From positions 5,864,501 through 5,928,500 of the forward strand of contig NZ_JAUSZA010000001.1 in assembly GCF_030817215.1 (NCBI RefSeq): a stretch of 64,000 bases of DNA, written 5' to 3'. Each line of letters begins with the position of its first letter. Within the stretch, counting starts at the first letter, position 1. Of the stretch, positions 8,918 through 18,361 are shown piece after piece. Below the pieces are notes generated by a model. That model was given only the letters and a program-made list of their open reading frames with translations, did not search any database and was not told the origin of the DNA. Origin of the DNA: Paenibacillus sp. V4I3 (GTDB lineage: Bacteria; Bacillota; Bacilli; Paenibacillales; NBRC-103111). Position numbers and translations under genes: made by a program.

Positions 8918-9006
8918 CTGCTGATCGTTTCCTCAAATACCATTTGCAAGTCATGAAGTTATCAAGGCTGCAAATAATCGACTGTGCGAGAACCCTCCAC
9001 CCTACT

Positions 9007-10116
9007 CTACAGAAACTGGAATGGTTCTGTATCCACCTCGGAAGCCAGCACCTGCGTGTCCGTCTTGACCAACTGCGCGGCGAGATAATCGGCCACGCCG
9101 CGCTTCATGATCTTCTCGACGTTATGTCCAACGTCGATCAAAGTCAAACCCGCCGCAAGCGCATCGTGCGCGGTGTGATAGTCGATGTCGCCGGTGACCA
9201 GCACATCGGCGCCTGCAAACAAGGCGTGCCGCATATAGCGGCCGCCAGAGCCCCCCAGAACGGCCACCTTACGGATGGGCCGTTCCAAATCTCCGACGAC
9301 GCGCACCGTCGGCACGTCGAACACCTGCTTCGCGAGCTCCGTTAGCTCGCGAAGCGTCGTGGCCGCGGGCAGCTTGCCCACGCGGCCCAAACCGAACACT
9401 CTACCCTTGAGGTCCATCGGGTAGAGGTCATAGGCCACCTCCTCGTAGGGGTGGGCCTTCATTAGAGCCTGAACCGCCTTGCGCTGGACGCTGGCGGTTA
9501 CGATGGTCTCTACGCGTACTTCCTGTACGCGTTCAAGCTTGCCTACTTCCCCGATAAACGGGTGCGTCCCTTCCTGCGGCAGGAATGTCCCCGTTCCGGG
9601 GATGTTGAAGCTGCAGTGGCTGTACTGCCCGATTCCACCCGCTCCCGCGGTGAAAAGGGCATCCAGCACAGCCTGGTGATGCGTCTCAGGGACGAAAACA
9701 ACCAGCTTTTGCAGCTTCTCCGTGTGCACATCCTCTAAATGAGTAAGCTCCGTCAAACCGAGCTTATCCGCCATCATATCGTTCACGCCGCCCTCAGCTA
9801 CATCCAAATTCGTATGAGCGATATAGACAGCGATGTCGTGCTTAATTAATTTTTCATATAAACGACCAGCAGGCGTATCCGTTTGCAGATGAGCGAGCGG
9901 TCTGAAAATAATCGCATGATGAGCAATAATGAGATTAGCACCTTGCTGAATCGCTTCTTCAACCACTTCATCGGTGACATCCAAGGCTACGAGGACTTTA
10001 TGGATTTCCTTCTGCAGAGACCCTAGCTGTAAACCTATTTTATCATCAGGCATCGCATAATGCTTCGGCGCCAGCTGTTCAAACAGCTGGATTACGGTTT
10101 GACCTTTTGCAAACAA
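9007..10116 (-). CDS. yqfO: Nif3-like dinuclear metal centre protein YqfO
   Basis: 369 residues of the Nif3/GTP cyclohydrolase 1 type 2 family. Metal-binding histidines are in NLIIAHHAIIF and VYIAHTNLDVAEGG near the N-terminus and VLVTGDIDYHTAHDA and DVGHNVEK near the C-terminus. The middle (about 125-230, with QSxHCSFNIPGTGTF-like and HPYEEVAYDLYP motifs) is the inserted PII-like domain of the longer Firmicute form. The cellular role is uncertain. It starts at TTG behind GGAGG, and its first 25 bases overlap the end of trmK, so the two are translationally linked. The part downstream of about 9720 is much richer in GC than the rest. Confidence 0.9.
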   Translation of the reverse strand: MFAKGQTVIQLFEQLAPKHYAMPDDKIGLQLGSLQKEIHKVLVALDVTDEVVEEAIQQGANLIIAHHAIIFRPLAHLQTDTPAGRLYEKLIKHDIAVYIAHTNLDVAEGGVNDMMADKLGLTELTHLEDVHTEKLQKLVVFVPETHHQAVLDALFTAGAGGIGQYSHCSFNIPGTGTFLPQEGTHPFIGEVGKLERVQEVRVETIVTASVQRKAVQALMKAHPYEEVAYDLYPMDLKGRVFGLGRVGKLPAATTLRELTELAKQVFDVPTVRVVGDLERPIRKVAVLGGSGGRYMRHALFAGADVLVTGDIDYHTAHDALAAGLTLIDVGHNVEKIMKRGVADYLAAQLVKTDTQVLASEVDTEPFQFL

Positions 10117-10856
10117 GCGAGTACCTCCTTTATTTCCTTCATTTCTTGACCGACCTGCTCCGCCTTCACTACTGACGCTTCAGCTGAAGAAAGCTGGAGT
10201 TGCCCTTTAATCATGGCTAGCTTTTTCAGTTCGCTTTCCCACTTGGTGAACCATACTTCTGGAGCCTCGCTAATGAAGTAAGGCCCCATTTGGAGCAAGC
10301 GTTCCTTCGATACCCTTACCCCACCTGGCAGCTGACGTTCAGCGTAAAGAACCTCTAAAGTATGTTTTTCCTCATCCGGCACAGCTATGGCTGTCAAAAT
10401 CTCATAAATCTTGCCGTCTTCCTCTAGAATCGTTTCGGATTCTAGCTTCCAGCCCTGCTGCAGCAACCAACGTCGCACATGATCTTCACCGACATTGGGC
10501 TGCAAAATAAGATGAGTGACGCCTTGCAGCTTATGCTTTCCAGCTTCCAATATACTTGCCATCAAACTTCCGCCCATTCCGGCAATCGTAATGACATTCA
10601 CTTCTCCAGCATCAATAACGGCGAGTCCATCACCGGATCTTACACTGATTTTCTTAGACAATCCACTTTCAAGAACCTGCCGAGTTGCCGCTTCAAAAGG
10701 CCCTGGATTCACCTCGCCAGCCACAGCAAACAAAATAATACCCTGTTGTGCCAAATACGTTGGCAATAGGGCATGATCGGAACCAATGTCCGCTACCTTT
10801 GATCCTAATGGAACTCGATCTGCAATCATTTGCAGTCTTTTCGATAATTTCACCAT
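10092..10856 (-). CDS. trmK: tRNA (adenine22-N1)-methyltransferase TrmK
   Basis: 254 residues. SAM-dependent enzyme that methylates A22 of tRNAs in Firmicutes. The Rossmann motif I is VPLGSKVADIGSDHALLPTYL, the family acidic and catalytic-site segments are VITIAGMGGSLM and LILQPNVGEDHVRRWL, and a helical C-terminal region follows (about 170-254). Adjacent to yqfO in the same order as in Bacillus (yqfN-yqfO). Its start lies three bases after the preceding membrane-protein gene. Confidence 0.92.
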   Translation of the reverse strand: MVKLSKRLQMIADRVPLGSKVADIGSDHALLPTYLAQQGIILFAVAGEVNPGPFEAATRQVLESGLSKKISVRSGDGLAVIDAGEVNVITIAGMGGSLMASILEAGKHKLQGVTHLILQPNVGEDHVRRWLLQQGWKLESETILEEDGKIYEILTAIAVPDEEKHTLEVLYAERQLPGGVRVSKERLLQMGPYFISEAPEVWFTKWESELKKLAMIKGQLQLSSAEASVVKAEQVGQEMKEIKEVLACLQKVKP

Positions 10857-10859
10857 ATG

Positions 10860-11690
10860 TTACATTACCCACTCTACCCATTTTTTACGCAGCAAAAATA
10901 ATGCCACACCTGCAGAAACTAACTTTCCTGTAAACGATAATTGAATGAGACGAGAGCTCATATCGACATCTGTCAGAAACGTCATCACTTCAGGAGCAAA
11001 CCAAACGATACTTCCAACTAACAACAGCACACTAGCTGCTTGCTTATTCGTATGATGCGCAAGCCAAGCCATCCATATAAGTACAATACTAACCGGAATC
11101 CAACTAATTTCAAGTGAGAACCACCCAGGGCTCTCCAGCTTGTGCAGTAATAGCCACCCATATGTACCCACTAGCCCCAGCCATCCACATATCTGGAAAA
11201 TGGCCATTCGGCCTACCAACCCATTAAACAACCAGATACTACTACAAAAGGCTAAATAACCAACATAGGCATTATCAGAACTCACAGCGTATAAATCTAA
11301 TAAATACAGACCGACAAAAAGCAAAGCAATCGAAGAAACACCACAGAGCAAATAAGAAATAACAGGTGCTTTCTGATAATACCGATATGCAAATCCATAA
11401 CAAATGATGACAAAAAGCGTGGAAATTCCAATTTGCATTGGCAATCCAAAAGAGTTAAAATTAAGAGCAGATAAGGCCAGAGCGGCAATCACCGCCATGA
11501 TGGCCAACCATATTTTCCAATTACTGTTTGCTACCGAGGATGCGGATACCCCCATTAATGAAGTATGTTTAGGCGTTGATTCATCCACATACAAATTCAT
11601 TAGGAAATCACAATAATGCTCAGGAAGCAATTTGCTTCTGCGCCAATGATGGATTTCCTTTACAATCAATTTACGTTTCTCTGCATCCAT
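10860..11690 (-). CDS. Multi-pass membrane protein of unknown function
   Basis: 276 residues: a soluble head (about 1-50: MDAEKRKLIVKEIHHWRRSKLLPEHYCDFLMNLY) followed by about eight hydrophobic segments to the C-terminus. The head, with a charged helix and HYCDFLMNLY, resembles the start of DUF2157-like membrane proteins, but I do not claim a family. It lies between sigA and trmK, where Bacillus has a cytochrome gene, and is immediately followed by trmK, so it is probably in the same transcript. Confidence 0.75.
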   Translation of the reverse strand: MDAEKRKLIVKEIHHWRRSKLLPEHYCDFLMNLYVDESTPKHTSLMGVSASSVANSNWKIWLAIMAVIAALALSALNFNSFGLPMQIGISTLFVIICYGFAYRYYQKAPVISYLLCGVSSIALLFVGLYLLDLYAVSSDNAYVGYLAFCSSIWLFNGLVGRMAIFQICGWLGLVGTYGWLLLHKLESPGWFSLEISWIPVSIVLIWMAWLAHHTNKQAASVLLLVGSIVWFAPEVMTFLTDVDMSSRLIQLSFTGKLVSAGVALFLLRKKWVEWVM

Positions 11691-11757
11691 TTATTCGCTC
11701 ACCTTCCTAGCTACTTTATCGGTGAATTCGTCCTTTGGCTTTAGTAGTAGTTTCAAA

Positions 11758-11790
11758 ATAAAAAAGACCCCGCCGAATATGGCAGGGCCC
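11758..11790 (-). terminator. Rho-independent terminator of sigA
   Basis: GACCCCGCC pairs with GGCAGGGCC around GAATAT; on the minus strand the stem is followed by TTTTTT. It lies just past the sigA stop codon. Confidence 0.88.
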
Positions 11791-11803
11791 TCTCACAGCG
11801 TCT

Positions 11804-12919
11804 TTATTCCAAGAAATCCTTTAATCGTTTGCTGCGGCTAGGGTGTCTCAACTTCCGCAAAGCTTTGGCTTCAATCTGACGAATCCGTTCACGTGTAACA
11901 CCGAATACTTTACCTACTTCTTCAAGCGTACGTGTACGTCCATCATCTAAACCAAAACGTAAGCGGAGTACATTCTCTTCTCTTTCCGTCAACGTATCTA
12001 GAACGTCCTCAAGCTGTTCCTTCAGAAGCTCATACGCGGCAGCATCAGCTGGAGCTAACGCTTCTTGATCCTCAATGAAATCTCCCAAGTGGGAATCGTC
12101 TTCCTCACCAATCGGTGTTTCTAACGACACAGGCTCTTGTGCAATCTTCATGATTTCACGTACTTTATCTGTGCTCAAATCCATCTCTTTAGCAATCTCT
12201 TCCGGCGTAGGTTCGCGCCCTAATTCTTGCAGCAATTGACGGGAAACGCGGATCAGTTTATTAATCGTTTCGACCATATGTACCGGAATACGTATCGTTC
12301 TCGCTTGGTCAGCAATGGCACGGGTAATCGCCTGACGAATCCACCAAGTCGCATACGTACTAAACTTATATCCTTTGGTATGGTCAAACTTTTCCACAGC
12401 TTTAATAAGCCCCATATTACCTTCTTGAATCAAATCTAGGAACAGCATGCCGCGACCTACATACCTTTTGGCGATACTAACAACGAGTCTAAGGTTAGCT
12501 TCTGCTAAACGTCTCTTCGCTTCTTCGTCCCCATTTTCAATCCGTTTGGCTAACCCTACTTCATCTTCCGCGGAAAGAAGCGGTACTCGACCAATTTCTT
12601 TCAAATACATCCGAACTGGATCATTAATCTTAATCCCTGGCGGTAAGGCCAGATCATCATCGAAGTTAAATTCATCGCGCTCATTTTCTTCTGGATTCAT
12701 AGAATCCTCATCGGATTCGTTCCCTACGTCGATCCCTTGCTCCGAAAGCTGTTCGAAAAACTCATCGATTTGTTCAGGATCCTGATCAAAGGGAGCTAAT
12801 TTCTCCATAATATCCTTGTAAGTTAGTGAGGACCGCTTTTTCCCTTGCTCAATAAGCTGGTCTTTCACCTGGTCCAGGGTCAATTCTGTCTCTAGTTCTG
12901 TACGCTGATCATTCGCCAT
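11804..12919 (-). CDS. sigA: RNA polymerase primary sigma factor SigA (RpoD)
   Basis: 371 residues from an ATG at 12919 that sits behind GGAGGAGGGAG; an in-frame start 27 bases earlier lacks such a site. Region 1.2 is DPVRMYLKEIGRVPLLS, region 2 includes NLRLVVSIAKRYVGRGM, region 2.3-2.4 is YATWWIRQAITRAIADQ, and region 4.2 (RTLEEVGKVFGVTRERIRQI) ends the protein. This is the full housekeeping sigma layout with a short, acidic region 1.1. It follows dnaG in the conserved macromolecular-synthesis order and ends at a strong terminator. Confidence 0.98.
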   Translation of the reverse strand: MANDQRTELETELTLDQVKDQLIEQGKKRSSLTYKDIMEKLAPFDQDPEQIDEFFEQLSEQGIDVGNESDEDSMNPEENERDEFNFDDDLALPPGIKINDPVRMYLKEIGRVPLLSAEDEVGLAKRIENGDEEAKRRLAEANLRLVVSIAKRYVGRGMLFLDLIQEGNMGLIKAVEKFDHTKGYKFSTYATWWIRQAITRAIADQARTIRIPVHMVETINKLIRVSRQLLQELGREPTPEEIAKEMDLSTDKVREIMKIAQEPVSLETPIGEEDDSHLGDFIEDQEALAPADAAAYELLKEQLEDVLDTLTEREENVLRLRFGLDDGRTRTLEEVGKVFGVTRERIRQIEAKALRKLRHPSRSKRLKDFLE

Positions 12920-12956
12920 GGTACGGACTCCCTCCTCCCTAGTCATTGCAGTAATT

Positions 12957-14804
12957 CTAAGTTGACTTCAATCGTTTTTCTAGGGCAATAATTTCAATAG
13001 CAATTTGTGCAGCTCTAAGATGGTCGCCCGCGCGTTCAGCACGAACTCGTTCTTCTTTCTTACGTTCAACTTCTTCTTGCATTGGAACTTTGCGAATTTG
13101 GCGAATATAGTCGTCAATCACTTGTTCGTTAATTCCATGACCAGCACCCATCATTACAATGGAACTAGCCAAGCTCTCCAGCTGTTCGTCTTGCAGCATG
13201 GCAATGTATCGGCTTGCATCCGGCTCAGCATTCTGAGCGTAGTAAGCATATAAATAAGCAGCTAAGACTGCGTGAGCTTCAACATTGAATTGATCACCTA
13301 ATTGTGCTTCCACTTGTGCGCAGACGTCACGGTCATGCATCATTACCGCCAAAATTAACCGTTCTGCATTATGATAAGCGGGCAAAAGAGAAGGTGTTTT
13401 TTTGAGTGTTCGTTCCACTGTTCTCCCATTATTCATAACATTATTCCACAGAATTGGTTTATTATCCCCCTCTGGTCGGTTTTTTTCCGATTGCAGCAAG
13501 ATTTCGTGAAGGTCTAACTTCATCGCTTCATACGAAGATTCCGGGAATTCAGAAGCCAACTGTTTCAAATAATGTTCACGTTCCATTGGAGATTGAAGAT
13601 GACTGATTAATTTCACAGCGGATTGCAGATAACGAAGTCTGTCACCGTCCTCATGCAACTTAAAATTTTTGCGGATGTACAATAGCTTATATTTCATCGA
13701 TGGTACGGCTGGTTCAATAATCTCCCGTACGAATCGGTCAAAACCATAGTTTCTTACATAATCATCTGGATCCTTGCCATCTGGCAGCATAGCTACCGTG
13801 ACTCGGCTGCCTGTCTCTTCTAGTATAGGAATGCTTTTGAATGCAGCTGATTGTCCCGCGTTATCTCCGTCGTAACATACGACGATTTGATCGGCGTTAC
13901 GGTTCAGCAGAGCGGCATGTTCCTTCGTTAATGCTGTCCCCATCGTGGCGACACCATTACTTATTCCCGCTTCCCATGCTTTGATGACATCCACATAACC
14001 TTCAAAGAGAACTGCTTGTTGAAGCTTACGCATATTGGGTCTAGCCAGATGTAGGTTGTACATCGTCCGACTTTTATTAAAGAGAATGGATTCCGGACTA
14101 TTTAAATATTTGGGCTGCACATCGCCCATTGATCTGCCTCCGAATGCGATAACTTTGCCAGTAGAGTCGCAAATAGGGAACATGATGCGTTCCCGGAATT
14201 TATCTACATAACCGTTACCTTCATGTTTGGCAGAGATTAAACCGCCCTTCTCCATCAGGGCTAAGTCGAACTCTCGTTTATCTAGCTGTTGAACGAGTGT
14301 GTCCCACATGGCCGGTGCATAACCAATTTGGAAGGTATCGATCAGCTTATCCGATATTCCTCTTGAGGCCAAATAACCTTTAGCCACTTTGCCTTGCTCC
14401 GTGTTGCCAAGAATATAATGATACAATTTCGCAGTAAAATCATAAGCTTTTAACAAGGTTGATTTCTCTTGCTGCTGCTCATTTTGCTCTTCAGTTGCTT
14501 CTTCCCAAGTGATTGGGATATCCGCTTCTTCAGCCAGCTTGTTAACGGCCTCGGAGAAGCTAAGTCCTTCGATTTCCATTACAAATCGAATCAAATTCCC
14601 ACCCACATTACAACCAAAACAACGATAAATTTGTTTTTCGGGTGTGACAGTGAAAGAAGGACTTTTCTCAGAGTGGAACGGGCATAGCCCCTTCATATAA
14701 TGCCCTTGCTTGCTCAAATGTACGTGCCTACCAATGACATCAACAATGTCATGGCGCTTAAGTACAGCCTCAATGACCTCTTCAGGTATGCGTCCGTACC
14801 TCAT
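12957..14804 (-). CDS. dnaG: DNA primase DnaG
   Basis: 615 residues. Makes RNA primers at the replication fork. The N-terminal CHC2 zinc finger is visible (GLCPFHSEKSPSFTV and YRCFGCNVGGN), the Toprim core holds LFEGYVDVIKAWEAG and CYDGDNAGQSAA, and the C-terminal half is the helical DnaB-interacting region. The ATG is preceded by GGTGG. It lies 37 bases upstream of sigA on the same strand, as in other Firmicutes. Confidence 0.97.
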   Translation of the reverse strand: MRYGRIPEEVIEAVLKRHDIVDVIGRHVHLSKQGHYMKGLCPFHSEKSPSFTVTPEKQIYRCFGCNVGGNLIRFVMEIEGLSFSEAVNKLAEEADIPITWEEATEEQNEQQQEKSTLLKAYDFTAKLYHYILGNTEQGKVAKGYLASRGISDKLIDTFQIGYAPAMWDTLVQQLDKREFDLALMEKGGLISAKHEGNGYVDKFRERIMFPICDSTGKVIAFGGRSMGDVQPKYLNSPESILFNKSRTMYNLHLARPNMRKLQQAVLFEGYVDVIKAWEAGISNGVATMGTALTKEHAALLNRNADQIVVCYDGDNAGQSAAFKSIPILEETGSRVTVAMLPDGKDPDDYVRNYGFDRFVREIIEPAVPSMKYKLLYIRKNFKLHEDGDRLRYLQSAVKLISHLQSPMEREHYLKQLASEFPESSYEAMKLDLHEILLQSEKNRPEGDNKPILWNNVMNNGRTVERTLKKTPSLLPAYHNAERLILAVMMHDRDVCAQVEAQLGDQFNVEAHAVLAAYLYAYYAQNAEPDASRYIAMLQDEQLESLASSIVMMGAGHGINEQVIDDYIRQIRKVPMQEEVERKKEERVRAERAGDHLRAAQIAIEIIALEKRLKST

Positions 14805-14853
14805 TTTTGTTCCACCTACAATTCAGGTCGCTTTTCCGACTAATTACTATTCG

Positions 14854-15318
14854 CTACTTGTTTTCGATTTCCTGCAAATATTTTAAAAGTTTTGTCAAAC
14901 CATGTAGAAAATTTTGACGATCTGCCTCTGTAAAAGGTTTTGGCCCCTTCGAATGCTTTCCGCTTCTACGCATTTTCGCCGATGAGTGGCGACGGTCCAA
15001 TAGGAAATCAATCGAACTATCGGTATATTCCTGCCCTCGATTCGTTAAGCAAATAGATCCCTTAGCCAATCCTAAGGCGGCGAGTCCAAAATCTTGTGTC
15101 ACCAAAATATCACCTTGCTGAATCTGATTGGCAATATATAAATCGACAGATTGATCGGAACGGTCCACTTGAACGACCTTCACGCCAGGGTTCTCCTTCA
15201 TCCGATGATCGAAAGAAGCAACTAGCACAACTTGTACACCAAACTGCCTACCTGCTTGCTCAATTTCGGATTTTACAGGACAAGCATCGGCATCAACGAT
15301 AATATTTCTCGCTCGCAT
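14854..15318 (-). CDS. yqxD: YaiI/YqxD family protein (DUF188)
   Basis: 154 residues beginning MRARNIIVDADACPVKSEI; the family motifs IIVDADACPV and DILVTQDFGLAALGL are present. The fold resembles PIN-type nucleases, but activity is not established. Located directly upstream of dnaG, the conserved Bacillus position. The ATG is preceded by GGGGCTG. Confidence 0.92.
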   Translation of the reverse strand: MRARNIIVDADACPVKSEIEQAGRQFGVQVVLVASFDHRMKENPGVKVVQVDRSDQSVDLYIANQIQQGDILVTQDFGLAALGLAKGSICLTNRGQEYTDSSIDFLLDRRHSSAKMRRSGKHSKGPKPFTEADRQNFLHGLTKLLKYLQEIENK

Positions 15319-15409
15319 ACAGTTCAGCCCCTGCTTTCTAAACGAAATCTCACCGTACTATTATATACGATGGACTTACAAAAAATCCTGCAAGGGAAAA
15401 CATAAAACC

Positions 15410-16225
15410 TTACTGGACTCGTTCGATATGGTCCATGATTAAACTTGCTGTCTCCTCAACGGCACGGTTGGAAACATCAAAGATGACGCAACCGATTTTG
15501 CTCATAATTTTGTCAGCAAAAGCCAGTTCTATTTTAATACGTTCTACATTGGCGTAGGTTGCATTTTCTGCAAGCCCTAATGTCCGAAGCCGTTCTTGGC
15601 GTATGACATTCAATTTATCCGGGTCGATCCGCAATCCAATGATCTTATCCTTTGGAACCGTATAAATGGCAGCAGGCGGCTGCATTTCAGGTACCAATGG
15701 AACATTAGCGACTTTAAATCTTTTATGCGCCAAGTACATAGATAAGGGTGTTTTGGACGTACGAGAGACGCCCAATAAGATGATGTCCGCTTTTTGTATG
15801 CCGCTAAAATCACGACCGTCATCATATTTAACCGCGAATTCAACTGCTTCAACTTTTTTGAAATAATCCTCATCGAGCGGATGAATCATTCCCGGTTGTC
15901 TGCGAGGCTCTTGGTGTAATGCTAGCCCTAAGGTAGCAACAATCGGCCCAAGCAAGTCAATATGCGGGATATCGTACTCCTTCGCCTTGGCAATGAGATC
16001 GTCACGCAATTCAGGAATAACCAAAGTAAAAACGACAATACCGCCATGTATTCTAATCGCATTGATGACTTTATCTATTCCTTCAAAATCATGGATAAAA
16101 GGAGCTCTCATAATTTCAACGGGTACAGGATGAAACTGCATCGCAGCGGCACGCACGACAGATTCTCCCGTTTCACCAACTGAATCTGAAACAACATATA
16201 CACGAGTAGGTAGTGGGTGGTCCAT
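15410..16225 (-). CDS. yqfL: Pyruvate, phosphate dikinase regulatory protein family (DUF299), YqfL
   Basis: 271 residues of the bifunctional ADP-dependent kinase / Pi-dependent pyrophosphorylase family that switches PPDK or PEP synthase on and off. The nucleotide-binding segment is GVSRTSKTPLSMYLA (about 150-164) and the N-terminus is VYVVSDSVGETGESVVRAA. In Bacillus it is next to ccpN, which is not seen here. The ATG has AAAGGGGCTTAGGG upstream. No PPDK gene is in the window, so the target is inferred only from the family. Confidence 0.92.
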   Translation of the reverse strand: MDHPLPTRVYVVSDSVGETGESVVRAAAMQFHPVPVEIMRAPFIHDFEGIDKVINAIRIHGGIVVFTLVIPELRDDLIAKAKEYDIPHIDLLGPIVATLGLALHQEPRRQPGMIHPLDEDYFKKVEAVEFAVKYDDGRDFSGIQKADIILLGVSRTSKTPLSMYLAHKRFKVANVPLVPEMQPPAAIYTVPKDKIIGLRIDPDKLNVIRQERLRTLGLAENATYANVERIKIELAFADKIMSKIGCVIFDVSNRAVEETASLIMDHIERVQ

Positions 16226-16313
16226 TTCCCTAAGCCCCTTTCAGCAGGGACGAGGCCCTACATTAGTCATTTGTATGTAAAGTAGACGCAAACAGAACGA
16301 AAGCATGAGAAAA

Positions 16314-16350
16314 ACCTCACCGATATGCGGACAGCACAAGGGCGAGGTGA
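16314..16350 (-). terminator. Probable terminator after recO
   Basis: On the minus strand ACCTCGCC pairs with GGTGAGGT (one GU pair) across a longer loop and is followed by TTTTTC. It separates recO from yqfL. Confidence 0.6.
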
Positions 16351-16403
16351 TTTCCACCACATCATATCAAAGCCGAAATCACATGTCAAATTAGACATGA
16401 TCA

Positions 16404-17154
16404 CTATATATTGTATTTTTCCATTTGTTCAATAAAGCCTCTGGATTTCCACTGAACACCAATATGAATATCCATATAAGCGCGCATACAGGTCTTCAAC
16501 TGCACTTTCGTTTCTTCCTTTACCTGAACGGCACCAAGTCTGCGCATATCCATGCGAGGAAATATTTTCAGAAGCTTAAGCGCTCCTTCACCGATCGGAA
16601 TAGCCGCAGTATCTTTGTATCGACAGCGAGCACATAATGTCCCACCCATTGCAGGGCTAAAGGTCGTAATCCCCGAAGTTTCTCCACAGGAGACACAAGC
16701 ATTAGTCACAGGGAGATAACCGGCTAGATCAAACATCTTCATTTCATAGAGGTGAACGACGATCTGCATGTCCTTGCCCTCTTCAATAGCCATTAGTCCA
16801 GCTTTCAACTGCTCAAATATATAAGTGCTGCCCTCTTCGTCACCAAGCATCCGGTCTGTCATCTCCACCAAATAGGAAGCATGTGCAGACATATGTAAAT
16901 CTTCTCGCAAAGCATGATGGGCTTCGATAATCTCAGCACTATTCAGGGACCCCATCTGACCCCTTTGTTGTGAAAAAAACAAAATCGCCGTACGTAAAAA
17001 GCTGCGTAACGGCGGCATGTCGACTTTTCACTTTCTTAGCGCCCCGAGCCATGACACCAACCTTACCCAGCTCGGGGGTGAATAAACTAATGATCTTATT
17101 TCCCTCTCCATAGTCCATACTACGGAGTACAATCCCCTGTACGCTGCGCAGCAA
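16404..17154 (-). pseudogene. recO: DNA repair protein RecO, interrupted by a one-base frameshift
   Basis: RecO loads RecA on SSB-coated DNA with RecR. Residues 1-60 (LRSVQGIVLRSMDYGEGNKIISLFTPELGKVGVMARGAKK, the OB fold) read from a TTG at 17154 behind GGGGGAAG. The match then jumps frame and continues with MGSLNSAEIIEAHHALREDL through the CxxC...CxxC zinc motif (CVSCGE and CARCRY) to the stop at 16404. The break is at a run of seven T (minus strand) near 16973-16979; one T fewer restores a single frame of about 249 residues. This could be a sequencing error in the homopolymer or a true mutation. The remainder looks intact. Confidence 0.9.
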
Positions 17155-17206
17155 ATGACTTCCCCCATGAATGCCGCTCTGAACTTACTCGCTAATGAAT
17201 ATGAAT

Positions 17207-17359
17207 TTACATATTCAGACCTTCGAGCGGCTCTTCGTTACTTTGATCCTCTTCCTGTACATCAGTGTCCATACCCGGTTCTCCGGAAACTTGTTTGTAC
17301 AGCAGATAGGCATCTACATCACCGGTCTTTGAAAAATACGTCCACGAAAAATCTTTCAT
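17207..17359 (-). CDS. yqzL: YqzL family small protein
   Basis: 50 residues from an ATG at 17359 preceded by GGGGAGG at nine bases. The sequence starts MKDFSWTYFSKTGDVDAYLLYK, matching the small YqzL proteins found between era and recO in Bacillales, and ends with an acidic tail. The role is unknown. The position between era and recO is the conserved one, which supports the call although the gene is short. Confidence 0.85.
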   Translation of the reverse strand: MKDFSWTYFSKTGDVDAYLLYKQVSGEPGMDTDVQEEDQSNEEPLEGLNM

Positions 17360-17455
17360 GTTCAGCATCCTCCCCATTGAACGTGATGTTCTTAGGATGC
17401 GCAGAGGAAGCTTCTCTATGCGAAATAAAAACTGGAACTGTTAGGGAAAAACCTG

Positions 17456-18355
17456 TTAGTCGTGACGGAAGCCAAGATCACGTAGAACTCTGTCTTGATT
17501 TCTCCAGTCTTTTTTCACTTTAACCCACAGTTCCAAGAAAGTTTTGGAACCAAGCAGCGTCTCGATATCACGGCGAGCCTGCCTTCCAATTTCTTTGAGT
17601 AAACTTCCTTGTTTACCAATGACGATACCTTTTTGCGAATCTCGCTCAACAAATATAACTGCAGAAATATGGACTACACCATTGGGCTCGACACGCATGT
17701 CTTCAATCTGGACGGCAATGGAATGTGGAATTTCTTCCCGTGTTAAATGTAAGATTTTCTCACGTACGAGTTCAGCACATACGAATTGTTCCGGGTGATC
17801 TGTAATTTGGTCGGCTGGGTAGTACTGCGGACCTTCCGGCAAATAGCGAACAATTTGTTCCAACAGTGTTGTTACATTGTTACCCTTGAGCGCAGAAACC
17901 GGCACGATTTCAGCAAAGTTATACAAATCTTTGTAATTTGTAATAATCGCCAGCAGCGCTTCAGGCTGAACAAGGTCAATTTTGTTTAACACCAGAATGA
18001 CGGGTGTTTCAACATGCTTTAGCTGCTCGATAATATAGCGGTCACCGCCGCCAATCCCTTCGGCAACATCAACCAAAAACAGCACCGCATCTACTTCCCC
18101 AAGCGTCCCATGCGCCACTTTACTCATGTAATCGCCTAATTTGGAAGTCGGTTTATGAATACCTGGCGTATCCAGGAAAACAATTTGGCCGTTGTTGGAT
18201 GTATAAACCCCATGAATTTTGTTTCTTGTTGTCTGAGGCTTATCTGACATGATAGCAATTTTTTGCCCGATGATTTGGTTCATCAGCGTTGATTTCCCAA
18301 CGTTTGGACGTCCGATGATAGCGACAAAGCCTGATTTAAATTCTTTTTTAGCCAC
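17456..18355 (-). CDS. era: GTPase Era
   Basis: 299 residues. Ribosome-assembly GTPase acting on 16S rRNA. G1 GRPNVGKST, G3 DTPG (in FLDTPGIHKP), G4 NKID, and a C-terminal KH domain with GIVIGKQGSLLKEIG. Starts at GTG behind GGAGGATAAC. Located between cdd and yqzL-recO as in Bacillus. Confidence 0.97.
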   Translation of the reverse strand: MAKKEFKSGFVAIIGRPNVGKSTLMNQIIGQKIAIMSDKPQTTRNKIHGVYTSNNGQIVFLDTPGIHKPTSKLGDYMSKVAHGTLGEVDAVLFLVDVAEGIGGGDRYIIEQLKHVETPVILVLNKIDLVQPEALLAIITNYKDLYNFAEIVPVSALKGNNVTTLLEQIVRYLPEGPQYYPADQITDHPEQFVCAELVREKILHLTREEIPHSIAVQIEDMRVEPNGVVHISAVIFVERDSQKGIVIGKQGSLLKEIGRQARRDIETLLGSKTFLELWVKVKKDWRNQDRVLRDLGFRHD

Positions 18356-18361
18356 TTCTAG

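Noticed and set aside
17155..17523. A plus-strand frame overlapping yqzL and the end of era
   Set aside because: It overlaps two minus-strand genes with clear families and ribosome sites and has no such support itself.
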